Shown here: piece after piece, positions 23,847-30,940 of the stretch
How positions within the stretch are numbered: the first letter of the stretch is position 1
Layout of the letters: every line of letters begins with the position of its first letter
From: CAZMGD01 sp964565705
GTDB taxonomy: Bacteria > Actinomycetota > Acidimicrobiia > Acidimicrobiales > Ilumatobacteraceae
Assembly: GCA_964565705.1 (NCBI GenBank)
Contig: CAZMGD010000024.1
Coordinates: 1-43,230, forward strand
DNA: 43,230 bases
Direction: 5' to 3'
Made by a program: the position numbers and the translations under genes
The notes under the pieces: model-generated
Seen by the model: the letters and a program-made list of their open reading frames with translations, nothing else
Databases searched by the model: none
What the model was told of the DNA's origin: nothing

Positions 23847-23863
23847 AGATCTCGATCAGATCT
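23847..23863. promoter_or_regulatory. Paired AGATCT dyad between divergent genes
   Basis: AGATCTCGATCAGATCT contains two self-complementary AGATCT hexamers around CGATC. It lies in the 113-bp gap between the divergent sulfotransferase and CoA transferase genes, where a shared operator would sit. Confidence 0.3.
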
Positions 23864-23932
23864 GCCCACGACGGCACGATAGCGACGTGGATCCGGCCCC
23901 GAACGAGAACCCCGGTCCCCGTATGGTGCGGC

Positions 23933-25159
23933 ATGACCGATGAGCCGGATCTTCCCCTCACGGGGATGCGCGTGATCGAGCTGGCCATGTACGCGTTCGC
24001 ACCAGCTTGTGGAGCCGTGCTGGCCGAGTGGGGCGCGGACGTGATCAAGGTCTCCCACCCGTGGTTCGCCGACCCGATGCGCGGGATCCCGGTGCAAGGC
24101 CTGCCTCCCCGCGACGATGGCGTGTCGTTCATGTGGGAGCAGCTCAACCGCTCGAAGCGCTCGATGACCATCGACATCTCGATCGAGTCCGGACGTGGTC
24201 TCCTCGACGAGCTCCTGAGCAGCGCCGACGTGTTCCTGACGAACCTGCTTCCCACGAGTCGAGCCCGCCTCGGGATCGAACCCGCAGACCTGCACGCCGT
24301 GAACCCGCGACTCGTCTACGCACGGGCGACCGGGCACGGCGCGCAGGGCCCCGACCGAGACAAGGGGGCGTTCGATCACACGTCGTTCTGGTGCCGTTCC
24401 GGCATCGGCCACGCCGCGTCGGTCACCGCCGACGAGTTCCAGACGTTGATCGGACCCGCGTTCGGCGATCTCACGAGCGGCATGGCGCTCGCCGGCGGCG
24501 TCGCCGCGGCGCTCCTTCGGCGCGAGCGCACGGGACGCGGTGCCGTGGTGGATGGCTCGCTGCTCGCCACCGGGATGTGGGTGTTCTCACCGGCGATCGT
24601 CGCCGCTGGTCTCTACGGGGTCGACACGCTGCCACGGCCACGCCACGCCGAAGCATCGCACGCGCTCGTCGCCGGTTACCTGACCGCGGACGACAGGGTC
24701 GTGTACCTCGCCGGTGTTCGAACGGACCAGCACTGGGGCAACCTCTGCGACGTCCTCGGCGCCGACGAGCTCCGCAACGACCCCCGCTTCGACACCGGTC
24801 CTGCGCGCGTCGCCAACTCAGCGGCGCTCGTCGCCCACCTGGACACCATCTTTGCTGCGAAGACGCTCGCCGAATGGGAGCCTCGTCTGGCAGAGCTCGA
24901 CACGCCATGGTCCATCGTCCGCACGGCGCTCGAAGTGCACAGCGACCCCCAAGTCGAGGCCAACCAGTTGCTCGTCGATCTCGAGGGGGACGGCCGTCCA
25001 CGAACACGCGTCGTCGCCGCGCCCATCCGCTTCGATCAGCAGCGAGCCACGCCGATCACTCCGGCGCCCGAGCACGGAGCGGACACGGAGGCGATCCTGC
25101 TCGAGCTCGGCCACGGCTGGGACGAGATCCTCGCCCTGCGCGACAGCGGCGCCATCTGA
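23933..25159 (+). CDS. CaiB/BaiF-type (class III) CoA transferase
   Basis: A 408-residue family III CoA transferase. The opening LTGMRVIELAMYAFAPACGA, LAEWGADVIKVSHP and LNRSKRSMTIDI are the CoA-binding landmarks, and TGHGAQGPDRDKGAFDHTSF places Asp148 as the catalytic acyl carrier. These enzymes move CoA between carboxylic acids. They are frequent in Acidimicrobiia, acting on aromatic, carnitine-like or steroid-side-chain acids. The substrate is unknown. ATG 23933 gives the standard N-terminus. It is divergent from the sulfotransferase/DUF1214 operon. Confidence 0.9.
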   Translation: MTDEPDLPLTGMRVIELAMYAFAPACGAVLAEWGADVIKVSHPWFADPMRGIPVQGLPPRDDGVSFMWEQLNRSKRSMTIDISIESGRGLLDELLSSADVFLTNLLPTSRARLGIEPADLHAVNPRLVYARATGHGAQGPDRDKGAFDHTSFWCRSGIGHAASVTADEFQTLIGPAFGDLTSGMALAGGVAAALLRRERTGRGAVVDGSLLATGMWVFSPAIVAAGLYGVDTLPRPRHAEASHALVAGYLTADDRVVYLAGVRTDQHWGNLCDVLGADELRNDPRFDTGPARVANSAALVAHLDTIFAAKTLAEWEPRLAELDTPWSIVRTALEVHSDPQVEANQLLVDLEGDGRPRTRVVAAPIRFDQQRATPITPAPEHGADTEAILLELGHGWDEILALRDSGAI

Positions 25160-25233
25160 CCGCCACTGGCGGGCCATCACCGCACGCATCTCGGCTGCGG
25201 CGTCGACGATGAGGTCGCCCGACACGTCGATAG

Positions 25234-25264
25234 TTGAGTAAATCCGACTAAGTAAGTAGAGTAT
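25234..25264 (+). promoter_or_regulatory. Promoter overlapped by an Rrf2/IscR-type operator
   Basis: TTGAGT (25234-25239), an exact 17-bp spacer and TAGAGT (25257-25262) form a good promoter about 34 bp before the GTG at 25296. Positions 25240-25264, reading AAATCCGACTA followed by AGTAAGTAGAGTAT, match the 25-bp type-1 IscR/Rrf2 consensus at 20 positions by hand alignment. The centre of the site therefore covers the spacer and -10 box, which is where a repressor would act. Rrf2 proteins sense Fe-S status, NO or cysteine supply. Confidence 0.5.
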
Positions 25265-25295
25265 TGGGATTCGCTCTCACCAGAGGAGAAACCCC

Positions 25296-26087
25296 GTGAC
25301 CGACCTTCGCACTGCTCCCTTCGCCGTTCGCCCGGCCAGCCCGGTGCTCGGCGCCGAGATCGACGGTGTCGATCTGGCCACCGGCGTCGACGGCGAGACC
25401 GCCGAACGGCTCCGCGCCGCGTTCTGGGAGCACAAGGTGCTGGTGTTCCGCGACCAGCACCTCTCGCCGGACGCCCACGTCGAGGCCGTGCGGATCTTCG
25501 ACGAGCCGTTCGACCATCCGTTGTGGCGGTACCGCCACGACGACAACCGCCTCGTGTACGTGTTCGACCTCGAAGCGGCTGGCGGCGCGGCCCACTGGCA
25601 CGTGGGTGGCACCTGGCGCACGCCGACGCCGTTCACCATCGAGTCGCTCACCTATCAGGTCGTGCCGGCGATCGGTGGCAACACACTGTGGGCCGACCTC
25701 CAGGCCGCGTACGACGGCCTGTCGGCGCCGGTGCAGGAACTGCTGGAATCGGTCGCAGCGGTGTACGGCGCCTACCCGGGCGACGGCACCGACGTGCGCC
25801 CACCGGTGACCGAGACCGTCGAACACCCGGTCGTGCGCCGCCATCGCCACACCGGGCGCAAGGGCCTGTTCCTCAGCGCGTCCGCGCTGCGCCTGACCGG
25901 TGTGTCCGCGTCGGAGAGCGCCGCACTGCTCCCGTTCCTCCTGCACCACGCGTCGTCGCCGAACTACTCGGTCGCGTTCGGGTGGCAGCCGGGCGACTTC
26001 GTGATCTGGGACAACCTGGCCACCTGGCACTACGCCGTCAACGACTACGTCGGGCCCCGCGCGTACCGCAAGGTGATCGGCGGCTGA
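25296..26087 (+). CDS. TauD/TfdA-family Fe(II)/2-oxoglutarate enzyme with HxG (halogenase-like) metal site
   Basis: A 263-residue protein that aligns along its length with TauD: PVLGAEIDGVDLA at the N-terminus, HKVLVFRDQHLSPDAHV, then IGGNTLWADLQAAYDGLS, and WQPGDFVIWDNLATWHYAVN with the second iron His (about 245), and RAYRKVIGG with the 2-oxoglutarate Arg. TauD's WHTDVTF iron motif is here WHVGGTW: His102 is kept but the Asp ligand is Gly104. An Ala or Gly at this site is the hallmark of 2-oxoglutarate-dependent halogenases (SyrB2, WelO5, BesD), where halide fills the vacancy. GTG 25296 follows GAGGAG. The gene has its own promoter with an Rrf2-like site and ends at a bidirectional terminator. 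Confidence 0.82.
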   Translation: MTDLRTAPFAVRPASPVLGAEIDGVDLATGVDGETAERLRAAFWEHKVLVFRDQHLSPDAHVEAVRIFDEPFDHPLWRYRHDDNRLVYVFDLEAAGGAAHWHVGGTWRTPTPFTIESLTYQVVPAIGGNTLWADLQAAYDGLSAPVQELLESVAAVYGAYPGDGTDVRPPVTETVEHPVVRRHRHTGRKGLFLSASALRLTGVSASESAALLPFLLHHASSPNYSVAFGWQPGDFVIWDNLATWHYAVNDYVGPRAYRKVIGG

Positions 26088-26094
26088 GATTCGC

Positions 26095-26131
26095 CCGTCG
26101 GGCCTCAGCAGGGCGGGCCGAGGCCCGACGG
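26095..26131. terminator. Bidirectional terminator between convergent genes
   Basis: CCGTCGGGCCTC (26095-26106) and GAGGCCCGACGG (26120-26131) form a perfect 12-bp stem with a 13-base loop. It starts 8 bp after the TauD-like stop and includes the stop of the convergent DUF4395 gene, so it can end transcription from both sides. Confidence 0.7.
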
Positions 26132-26608
26132 TCGGCGGGACCAGATGTCGGCGCACGCGTCGCACGTCGACTCCGGGATCACGCCGACGCGCATCAGGAC
26201 GCCGAACAGCCAGCAGCCGGCGCAGAAGCCGAGCACCGACTCGAGCGTGGCGAAGACGAGGAGCACGGCGAGGAGCGCCGCGGCGACGGTCGCCGACCCG
26301 AACGCGAACCAGGCGATCGCGGCGGCGGCCGTGACGACCAGCCCGATCGCCTGGGCGAAGCGCTTCGGCGGGCCGGGCGTCTCCTTGGGCGGGCCGAGGC
26401 GAGGAGCGACCACCCGGGTCGCGAGCTGTCCGAGCGGGCTGAGCCGTGGGCCCGTCGCCACGCGGGCGAGGAAGCCGGCGGCGAGCACGGCGCTCGACCA
26501 CCAGGCGCCGGTCGCGATGGTGATCGCGGTGAGGATCGCCACACCTGCGGCCACGGTCCGCGCCGCCTTCTCGTTCACGGGGTTCGGAAAGCTCAGCAAG
26601 CGGCGCAC
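26105..26608 (-). CDS. DUF4395 family membrane protein
   Basis: A 167-residue protein. It opens with FPNPVNEKAARTVAAGVAIL, has four hydrophobic segments, ARVATGPRLSPLGQL in the first loop and PPKRFAQAIGLVV before helix 3. The C-terminus has GFCAGCWLFGVLMRVG and STCDACADI. These Cys pairs and the FPNPV start are the DUF4395 hallmarks. Members usually sit with thioredoxin or rhodanese-like genes and may relay thiol redox across the membrane (known context, not proof). No such partner is adjacent here. It lies 18 bp after DUF1684 in the same direction. Confidence 0.85.
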   Translation of the reverse strand: MRRLLSFPNPVNEKAARTVAAGVAILTAITIATGAWWSSAVLAAGFLARVATGPRLSPLGQLATRVVAPRLGPPKETPGPPKRFAQAIGLVVTAAAAIAWFAFGSATVAAALLAVLLVFATLESVLGFCAGCWLFGVLMRVGVIPESTCDACADIWSRRPSGLGPPC

Positions 26609-26626
26609 GTCGTCATCGGCTCGGCA

Positions 26627-27457
26627 TCAGCGCGCCTGGCGCTCGTGGGGGAGGAGCTCGCCGGCTTCGATCGCCACGGCCAGCTGGTTCTGCGCCGGTG
26701 GGAGCGGGCAGGTCGCGAGGTCGGTGTAGGCGCAGGGCAGGTTCGTCGCCCTGTTGAAGTCGAGCCGGACGGCCCCGTCGGTGTCGGGTGCGCCGACGAG
26801 CAGGCTGCGGCAGGCACCGTAGGTGGTGATCCCGGAGGTTCGATCGGTGAACAGGGCGAACAGCCCATACTCCGGCTTGTCGCGGAACACCACGAGCGCC
26901 TGGGGCTGACCGTCGATCTCGAACTCGATCCGTCCCGGCGCCAGGTAGACGTGTTCGATGCCTTCGACCGCGCCGTCGACGGTCACGGGCTGCGGCTCGT
27001 CGAACGCCACGTACCGTCCGGCCACGACCCATCGTTCACTTGGCGCGTACGCCGGCGTACCGCGGTAGGCGGAGACGATGGGCGCGTCGGGGTGGCGAGG
27101 GCGCACGATGTCGTGACCACCGCGCTTCGCGATCTCGATGACCGCGTCGCCCCAGCCGACGCTCACGCCACCACGTTCGGCGATGACGCCGAAGTCGTGC
27201 GTGCCGCGGACGGTGGAGCCGTCGACGACGATCTCCTCGCCGTCGGCGAGCGTGACGTGCACACCGGCCGCATCGGTGTGCCATGCGCCAGGGGCGTCGT
27301 CGAACCGCTGCGGTTGGCCGTTCAGCCAATGGATGCTGGTGATCGCCAGGAAGCCGTGCGGGCTGCCCACCGACTCCTCGTGCTCGCGGTGCCAGCGGTT
27401 CCACTCCTCGGTGAACTCCAGGTCGGTGGCGAGGTGAGTGGTCTCGGTCCGGGACAT
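26627..27457 (-). CDS. DUF1684 domain protein
   Basis: A 276-residue soluble protein. Characteristic segments are SVGSPHGFLAITSIHWLNGQ, GTPAYAPSERWVVAGRYVAF, then PEYGLFALFTDRTSGITTYG, CRSLL, and LDFNRATNLPCAYTDLATCP with PPAQNQLAVAIEAGE. The last blocks are the strongest DUF1684 features. Function is unknown. ATG 27457 has AGGAGA upstream. I chose it over the upstream ATG at 27502, which would add a low-similarity leader. It is followed by DUF4395 with an 18-bp gap, and preceded by a GT4 gene in the same direction (57-bp gap). Confidence 0.87.
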   Translation of the reverse strand: MSRTETTHLATDLEFTEEWNRWHREHEESVGSPHGFLAITSIHWLNGQPQRFDDAPGAWHTDAAGVHVTLADGEEIVVDGSTVRGTHDFGVIAERGGVSVGWGDAVIEIAKRGGHDIVRPRHPDAPIVSAYRGTPAYAPSERWVVAGRYVAFDEPQPVTVDGAVEGIEHVYLAPGRIEFEIDGQPQALVVFRDKPEYGLFALFTDRTSGITTYGACRSLLVGAPDTDGAVRLDFNRATNLPCAYTDLATCPLPPAQNQLAVAIEAGELLPHERQAR

Positions 27458-27514
27458 GTCGGTCTCCTGGTTGGGGGAGGGGAGCATCGGGCACGCATCC
27501 AATATCTCCGTAAT

Positions 27515-28687
27515 TCAGGTCAGTCTAGTCAGGTTTGGGAAGGCGGCCGGTCTGGCGGCGAGCACCGTTCGGTAGACATCGACGTAGCGCTGGACCATCA
27601 CCTCGCGTCCGAAGCGTTCGACGGTCGTCGCCCGGATGGCGGCGCGGTCGAGCGTGCCAGCCGACGTCACCGCGCGGACCGCGTCGGCCGTGCTGTCGAC
27701 CAGGAACCCGGTGACGTCGTCGGTGATCAGCTCCGGCATCGACCCCCGGGCGTGGGCGATGACGGGCGTCCCGCAGGCCATCGCTTCGACCACGCTGTAG
27801 CCGAACGGCTCGTCGAAGTCGATGAGGTGCAGGAGCGCGTGGGCGCCGCCGAGCACGTTGGAGCGGTCGGCAGCGGCGACCGGTCCGATGAAGCGCACCC
27901 GGTCGCCGTCGATGTGGGGGGCGACCAGCTCGTCGAAGTACTGCTGGTCGTGCACGATCCCGGCGATGACGAGGCGGCGGCCGGCCCGAGCTGCGACGTC
28001 GATCGCGTGGGCGGTGCCCTTGTCCGGATGGATCCTGCCGAAGAACAACAGGTGGTCGCCGGGACGTGGATCGACGGTGAACGCGTCGGTGTCGATGCCG
28101 TGGTGGATCGTGGCGGCGTAGTGGAGGCGTGAGTCGCGGTCGGCGTCGCTGATCGAGACGTACGTGGTCGAGGCGTCGTAGCGCTCGTACGCGGGCAGGA
28201 TCCGTGGCGAGGAGAAGCCGTGGATGGTGGTGACCACCGGGGTGTCGGTGAGCGCGCTGTAGGTCAGGGGGAGGAAGTCGAAGCCGTTGTGGATGATGTC
28301 GAACTGCGCCGCGTGCTCGAACGCGTCGGCGATGTGCAGCCCCTCGGCGACCTTCGGCTCGATCGAGGGGTCCTCGTTCCAGCCGTGTGGTGAGGTGCTC
28401 GCGAGCCGGGCCGTCGTGATCGAGTCACCGGTGGCGAAGAGCGTGACGTCGTGCCCGGCGGCGACCAGTCCGTCGGCGAGGAGCGAGGCGAACAGCTCCC
28501 AGGGGCCGTAGTGCCGGGGTGGGGTTCGCCAGGCGATGGGCGCGATGACACCGATCCGAAGGGGTGGGGTCGCGAGGTCGCGCTGGCGGATCGGGGGGAC
28601 GCCGCACCCTACCGACGGCGGGCCGCCGGTATGCTCCCTGTTACACCCCCTTGGAAGAGTCGCCTCGCTTGGGCCGGACGGCCGCAC
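27515..28687 (-). CDS. Family 4 glycosyltransferase (start codon unresolved)
   Basis: The conserved GT4 protein begins at codon CTT 28561 (LRIGVIAPIAWRTPPRHYG, then PWELFASLLADGL). It continues with GHDVTLFATGDS, VVTTIHGF, LLFFGRIHPDKGTAHAIDVA, and FDEPFGYSVVEAMACGTPVI with ARGSMPEL, the donor-binding E-x7-E region. No ATG, GTG or TTG occurs in frame until GTG 28687, which adds 42 unlike residues and reaches toward the divergent partner gene. A rare start or an upstream frameshift is possible. It transfers a sugar (mannose or glucose are common) from a nucleotide donor. It is divergent from a second GT4 and lies beside a GH130 gene. Confidence 0.75.
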   Translation of the reverse strand: MRPSGPSEATLPRGCNREHTGGPPSVGCGVPPIRQRDLATPPLRIGVIAPIAWRTPPRHYGPWELFASLLADGLVAAGHDVTLFATGDSITTARLASTSPHGWNEDPSIEPKVAEGLHIADAFEHAAQFDIIHNGFDFLPLTYSALTDTPVVTTIHGFSSPRILPAYERYDASTTYVSISDADRDSRLHYAATIHHGIDTDAFTVDPRPGDHLLFFGRIHPDKGTAHAIDVAARAGRRLVIAGIVHDQQYFDELVAPHIDGDRVRFIGPVAAADRSNVLGGAHALLHLIDFDEPFGYSVVEAMACGTPVIAHARGSMPELITDDVTGFLVDSTADAVRAVTSAGTLDRAAIRATTVERFGREVMVQRYVDVYRTVLAARPAAFPNLTRLT

Positions 28688-28748
28688 ACGGCTCGTCGCC
28701 CTCCGCAGGCTCGACGCCTCGACTGAGCTGATGTCAAGGAGTTGCTCG

Positions 28749-29930
28749 ATGCAAGGTCGTCCGATCGAGGACATTGCTGTGTCAGACGTTCGGTCGTTCG
28801 GCGTGTTGTCGACGTTCCCACCGACCGCGTGCGGCATCGCGACGTTCTCGGCCGCCCTGACCTCAGGGCTGGTGGCCGAGGGCGCAACCGTCGATGTCGT
28901 GCGCTGCGGCGCGGCCGAGGAGATCGAGGATCCGCTCGTCGTCGCGTCCATCGGACGCGGCGATCCCGACGTGTTGCTCGCTGCGGCCGACGCGCTGAAC
29001 CGGGTCGACGTGGCGATCGTGCAGCACGAGTACGGCATCTACACGGGGGCCGATGGCGCCGACGTGCTCGACATCCTGGCGGCACTGGTGGTGCCGTCGA
29101 TCGTCGTCGCTCACACCGTGGTCCGCCGGCCGACCGCCCATCAGCGACTGGTCCTCGAGGGCATCTGCGACGCGGCCGACGCGGTCGTCGTCATGACCGA
29201 TTACGCGAGGCGCCGGCTGATCGCGGACTACGACGTCGATCCAGGACGAGTGTCGGTGATCCCGCACGGGGCGACGACACCACCACCACCAGCGGATGCC
29301 GACACCGATCTGTCGAGCGGGCGCACGCCCGGTTCCGGCCTCCGCCTGTTGACGTGGGGTCTCCTCGGTCCCGGCAAGGGCATCGAGTGGGCCGTCGACG
29401 CGATGGCACTGCTGAGCGACGTGACGCCGCGCCCGTCGTACCTCGTCGCCGGCGCGACGCACCCGAACGTGCGTCGAGACGACGGGGAGGCCTATCGGGA
29501 GATGCTGATGCGGCGCAGCCGGCGCTCCGCCGCGGCCGGGATGGTGTCCTTCGACGACTCCTACCGGGCGCTGCCGGCGCTCACGCGGCTGATCGGCGGA
29601 GCGGATCTCGTGGTGCTCCCGTACGACTCCGACGATCAGGTGACGTCGGGTGTGCTGGTCGACGCGGTCGCGTTCGGTCGGCCGGTCGTCGCCACGGCGT
29701 TCCCACACGCGGTCGAGTTGCTCAGTGGTGGCGCGGGCATCGTCGTGCCGCAGCGCGATGCAGGTGCGATCGCGGGCGCGGTCCGCGACCTCGTGGCTCA
29801 CCCCGAGCGCCTCGAGGCCATGGCCGCGGAATGCCGGCGGTTGGCGCCCGAGCTGTCGTGGCCGGCCGTCGCCCGTCGCTACGACGAGCTCGCCACCTCG
29901 CTGCTCATGGCCGCGGGGGTGGGTTCGTGA
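28749..29930 (+). CDS. Family 4 glycosyltransferase, first gene of the mannan-type operon
   Basis: A 393-residue GT4 with GT-B fold: FGVLSTFPPTACGIATFSAA at the N-terminus, VQHEYGIYTGADGADVLDIL in the acceptor half, VIPHGATTP at the linker, LTWGLLGPGKGIEWAVDAMA starting the donor half, and YDSDDQVTSGVLVDAVAFGR with PVVATAFPHAVELL for nucleotide-sugar binding. ATG 28749 has AAGGAG (28736-28741) seven bases upstream; ATG 28731 lacks such a site. Its stop overlaps the next gene as GTGA. The DDQxTSG arrangement is typical of GT4 enzymes found beside GH130 phosphorylases. Confidence 0.87.
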   Translation: MQGRPIEDIAVSDVRSFGVLSTFPPTACGIATFSAALTSGLVAEGATVDVVRCGAAEEIEDPLVVASIGRGDPDVLLAAADALNRVDVAIVQHEYGIYTGADGADVLDILAALVVPSIVVAHTVVRRPTAHQRLVLEGICDAADAVVVMTDYARRRLIADYDVDPGRVSVIPHGATTPPPPADADTDLSSGRTPGSGLRLLTWGLLGPGKGIEWAVDAMALLSDVTPRPSYLVAGATHPNVRRDDGEAYREMLMRRSRRSAAAGMVSFDDSYRALPALTRLIGGADLVVLPYDSDDQVTSGVLVDAVAFGRPVVATAFPHAVELLSGGAGIVVPQRDAGAIAGAVRDLVAHPERLEAMAAECRRLAPELSWPAVARRYDELATSLLMAAGVGS

Positions 29931-30940
29931 TCGTGCCGGAGCCGAGCTTCGACCACATCCTGGCGATGAGCGACCACATCGGCACGTTCGAGCACGCCGA
30001 GTACGACCGACCTCGCGTCGGTCACGGCTATTGCACCGACGATGTGGCCAGGGTGCTCGTCGCGGCCTGCCGCGACGAGCGTCGCGACGATGCCGTCGTC
30101 GGTCTCTCCCGAGTGGCCCACCGGTTCCTGGTCGACGCCCAGGGCGTCGACGGCAAGGTGCACAACCGCCGGTCCAGCAGTGGGCGGTGGGAGGATCGTC
30201 GCAGTGTCGAGGACTGCTGGGGGCGGGCGATGTGGGCGTTCGGCACGGTCATGAACCGGGCCCCGGAGGCGTGGATGCGCGAGTCGGCGTCGTCGTCGTT
30301 CGAGCGAGGTCTCCAGCAACGATCACTCTCGCCGCGGACGATGGCCTTCGCCGCGCTCGGCGCTGCCGAGGTGCTCGCCGCGCATCCCCGACACACCGGA
30401 GCGCGGATGCTCCTTGCTCACGCCGTCGTCGCCGTCGGTCGACCGGCCGAAGATGCGGCGTGGCTCTGGCCGGAAGATCGGCTCGCCTACGCGAACGCGG
30501 CCCTCGCCGAGACGCTGATCGCGGCCGGCGCGGCCCTCGAGCGCCCAGAGATCCTCGCCGACGGGCTCGCTGCGCTGCGGTGGCTGCTCGATCGCGAGAC
30601 GCTCGACGGGCACCTGTCCCCGACCGGGGTCGGCGGTGCCGGCCCGGCCGATCGCGCGCCGATGTTCGATCAGCAACCGATCGAGGCGGCGGCGATGGCG
30701 GATGCCTGCGCCCGCGCCCATGCGGTCACCGGTGACGAGCAGTGGCGCGATGGTCTGATGCTCAGCGTCGGCTGGTTCCTGGGTTCCAACGACGTCGGGG
30801 TGGCGGTGTGCGATCCAGCGAGCGGTGCCGCCTTCGACGGGCTCCACCCCGATGGCGTCAACCGCAACCAGGGTGCCGAGTCGACGTTGGCGTTGATCAC
30901 GTCACTGCAGCACGCCAGCACGCTGGTGGCGGCCGCGTGA
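29927..30940 (+). CDS. Six-hairpin-like (alpha/alpha toroid) glycan-associated protein
   Basis: A 337-residue soluble protein with repeating amphipathic helix pairs. VGHGYCTDDVARVLVAAC near the N-terminus, SVEDCWGRAMWAFG in the middle and MFDQQPIEAAAMADACARAH with VTGDEQW near the C-terminus recur at about 60-residue steps, as in six-hairpin glycosidase/epimerase folds. PDGVNRNQGAESTLA at the end is typical of the proteins encoded between GT4 and GH130 genes. Both boundaries are GTGA overlaps, so it is translated with its neighbours. Catalysis (a phosphorylase partner, hydrolase or epimerase) is not established. Confidence 0.8.
   Translation: MIVPEPSFDHILAMSDHIGTFEHAEYDRPRVGHGYCTDDVARVLVAACRDERRDDAVVGLSRVAHRFLVDAQGVDGKVHNRRSSSGRWEDRRSVEDCWGRAMWAFGTVMNRAPEAWMRESASSSFERGLQQRSLSPRTMAFAALGAAEVLAAHPRHTGARMLLAHAVVAVGRPAEDAAWLWPEDRLAYANAALAETLIAAGAALERPEILADGLAALRWLLDRETLDGHLSPTGVGGAGPADRAPMFDQQPIEAAAMADACARAHAVTGDEQWRDGLMLSVGWFLGSNDVGVAVCDPASGAAFDGLHPDGVNRNQGAESTLALITSLQHASTLVAAA

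Noticed and set aside
27500..27540. Possible second Rrf2-type site upstream of DUF1684
   Set aside because: Only one half (TAGTCAGGTTT) fits; the other half matches poorly, with about 14 of 25 positions overall, and it overlaps the GT4 stop.
25523..28132. Very long open frame through the TauD, DUF4395, DUF1684 and GT4 genes
   Set aside because: It is Arg/Gly-rich without family resemblance and mirrors genuine genes in other frames, as expected in GC-rich DNA.
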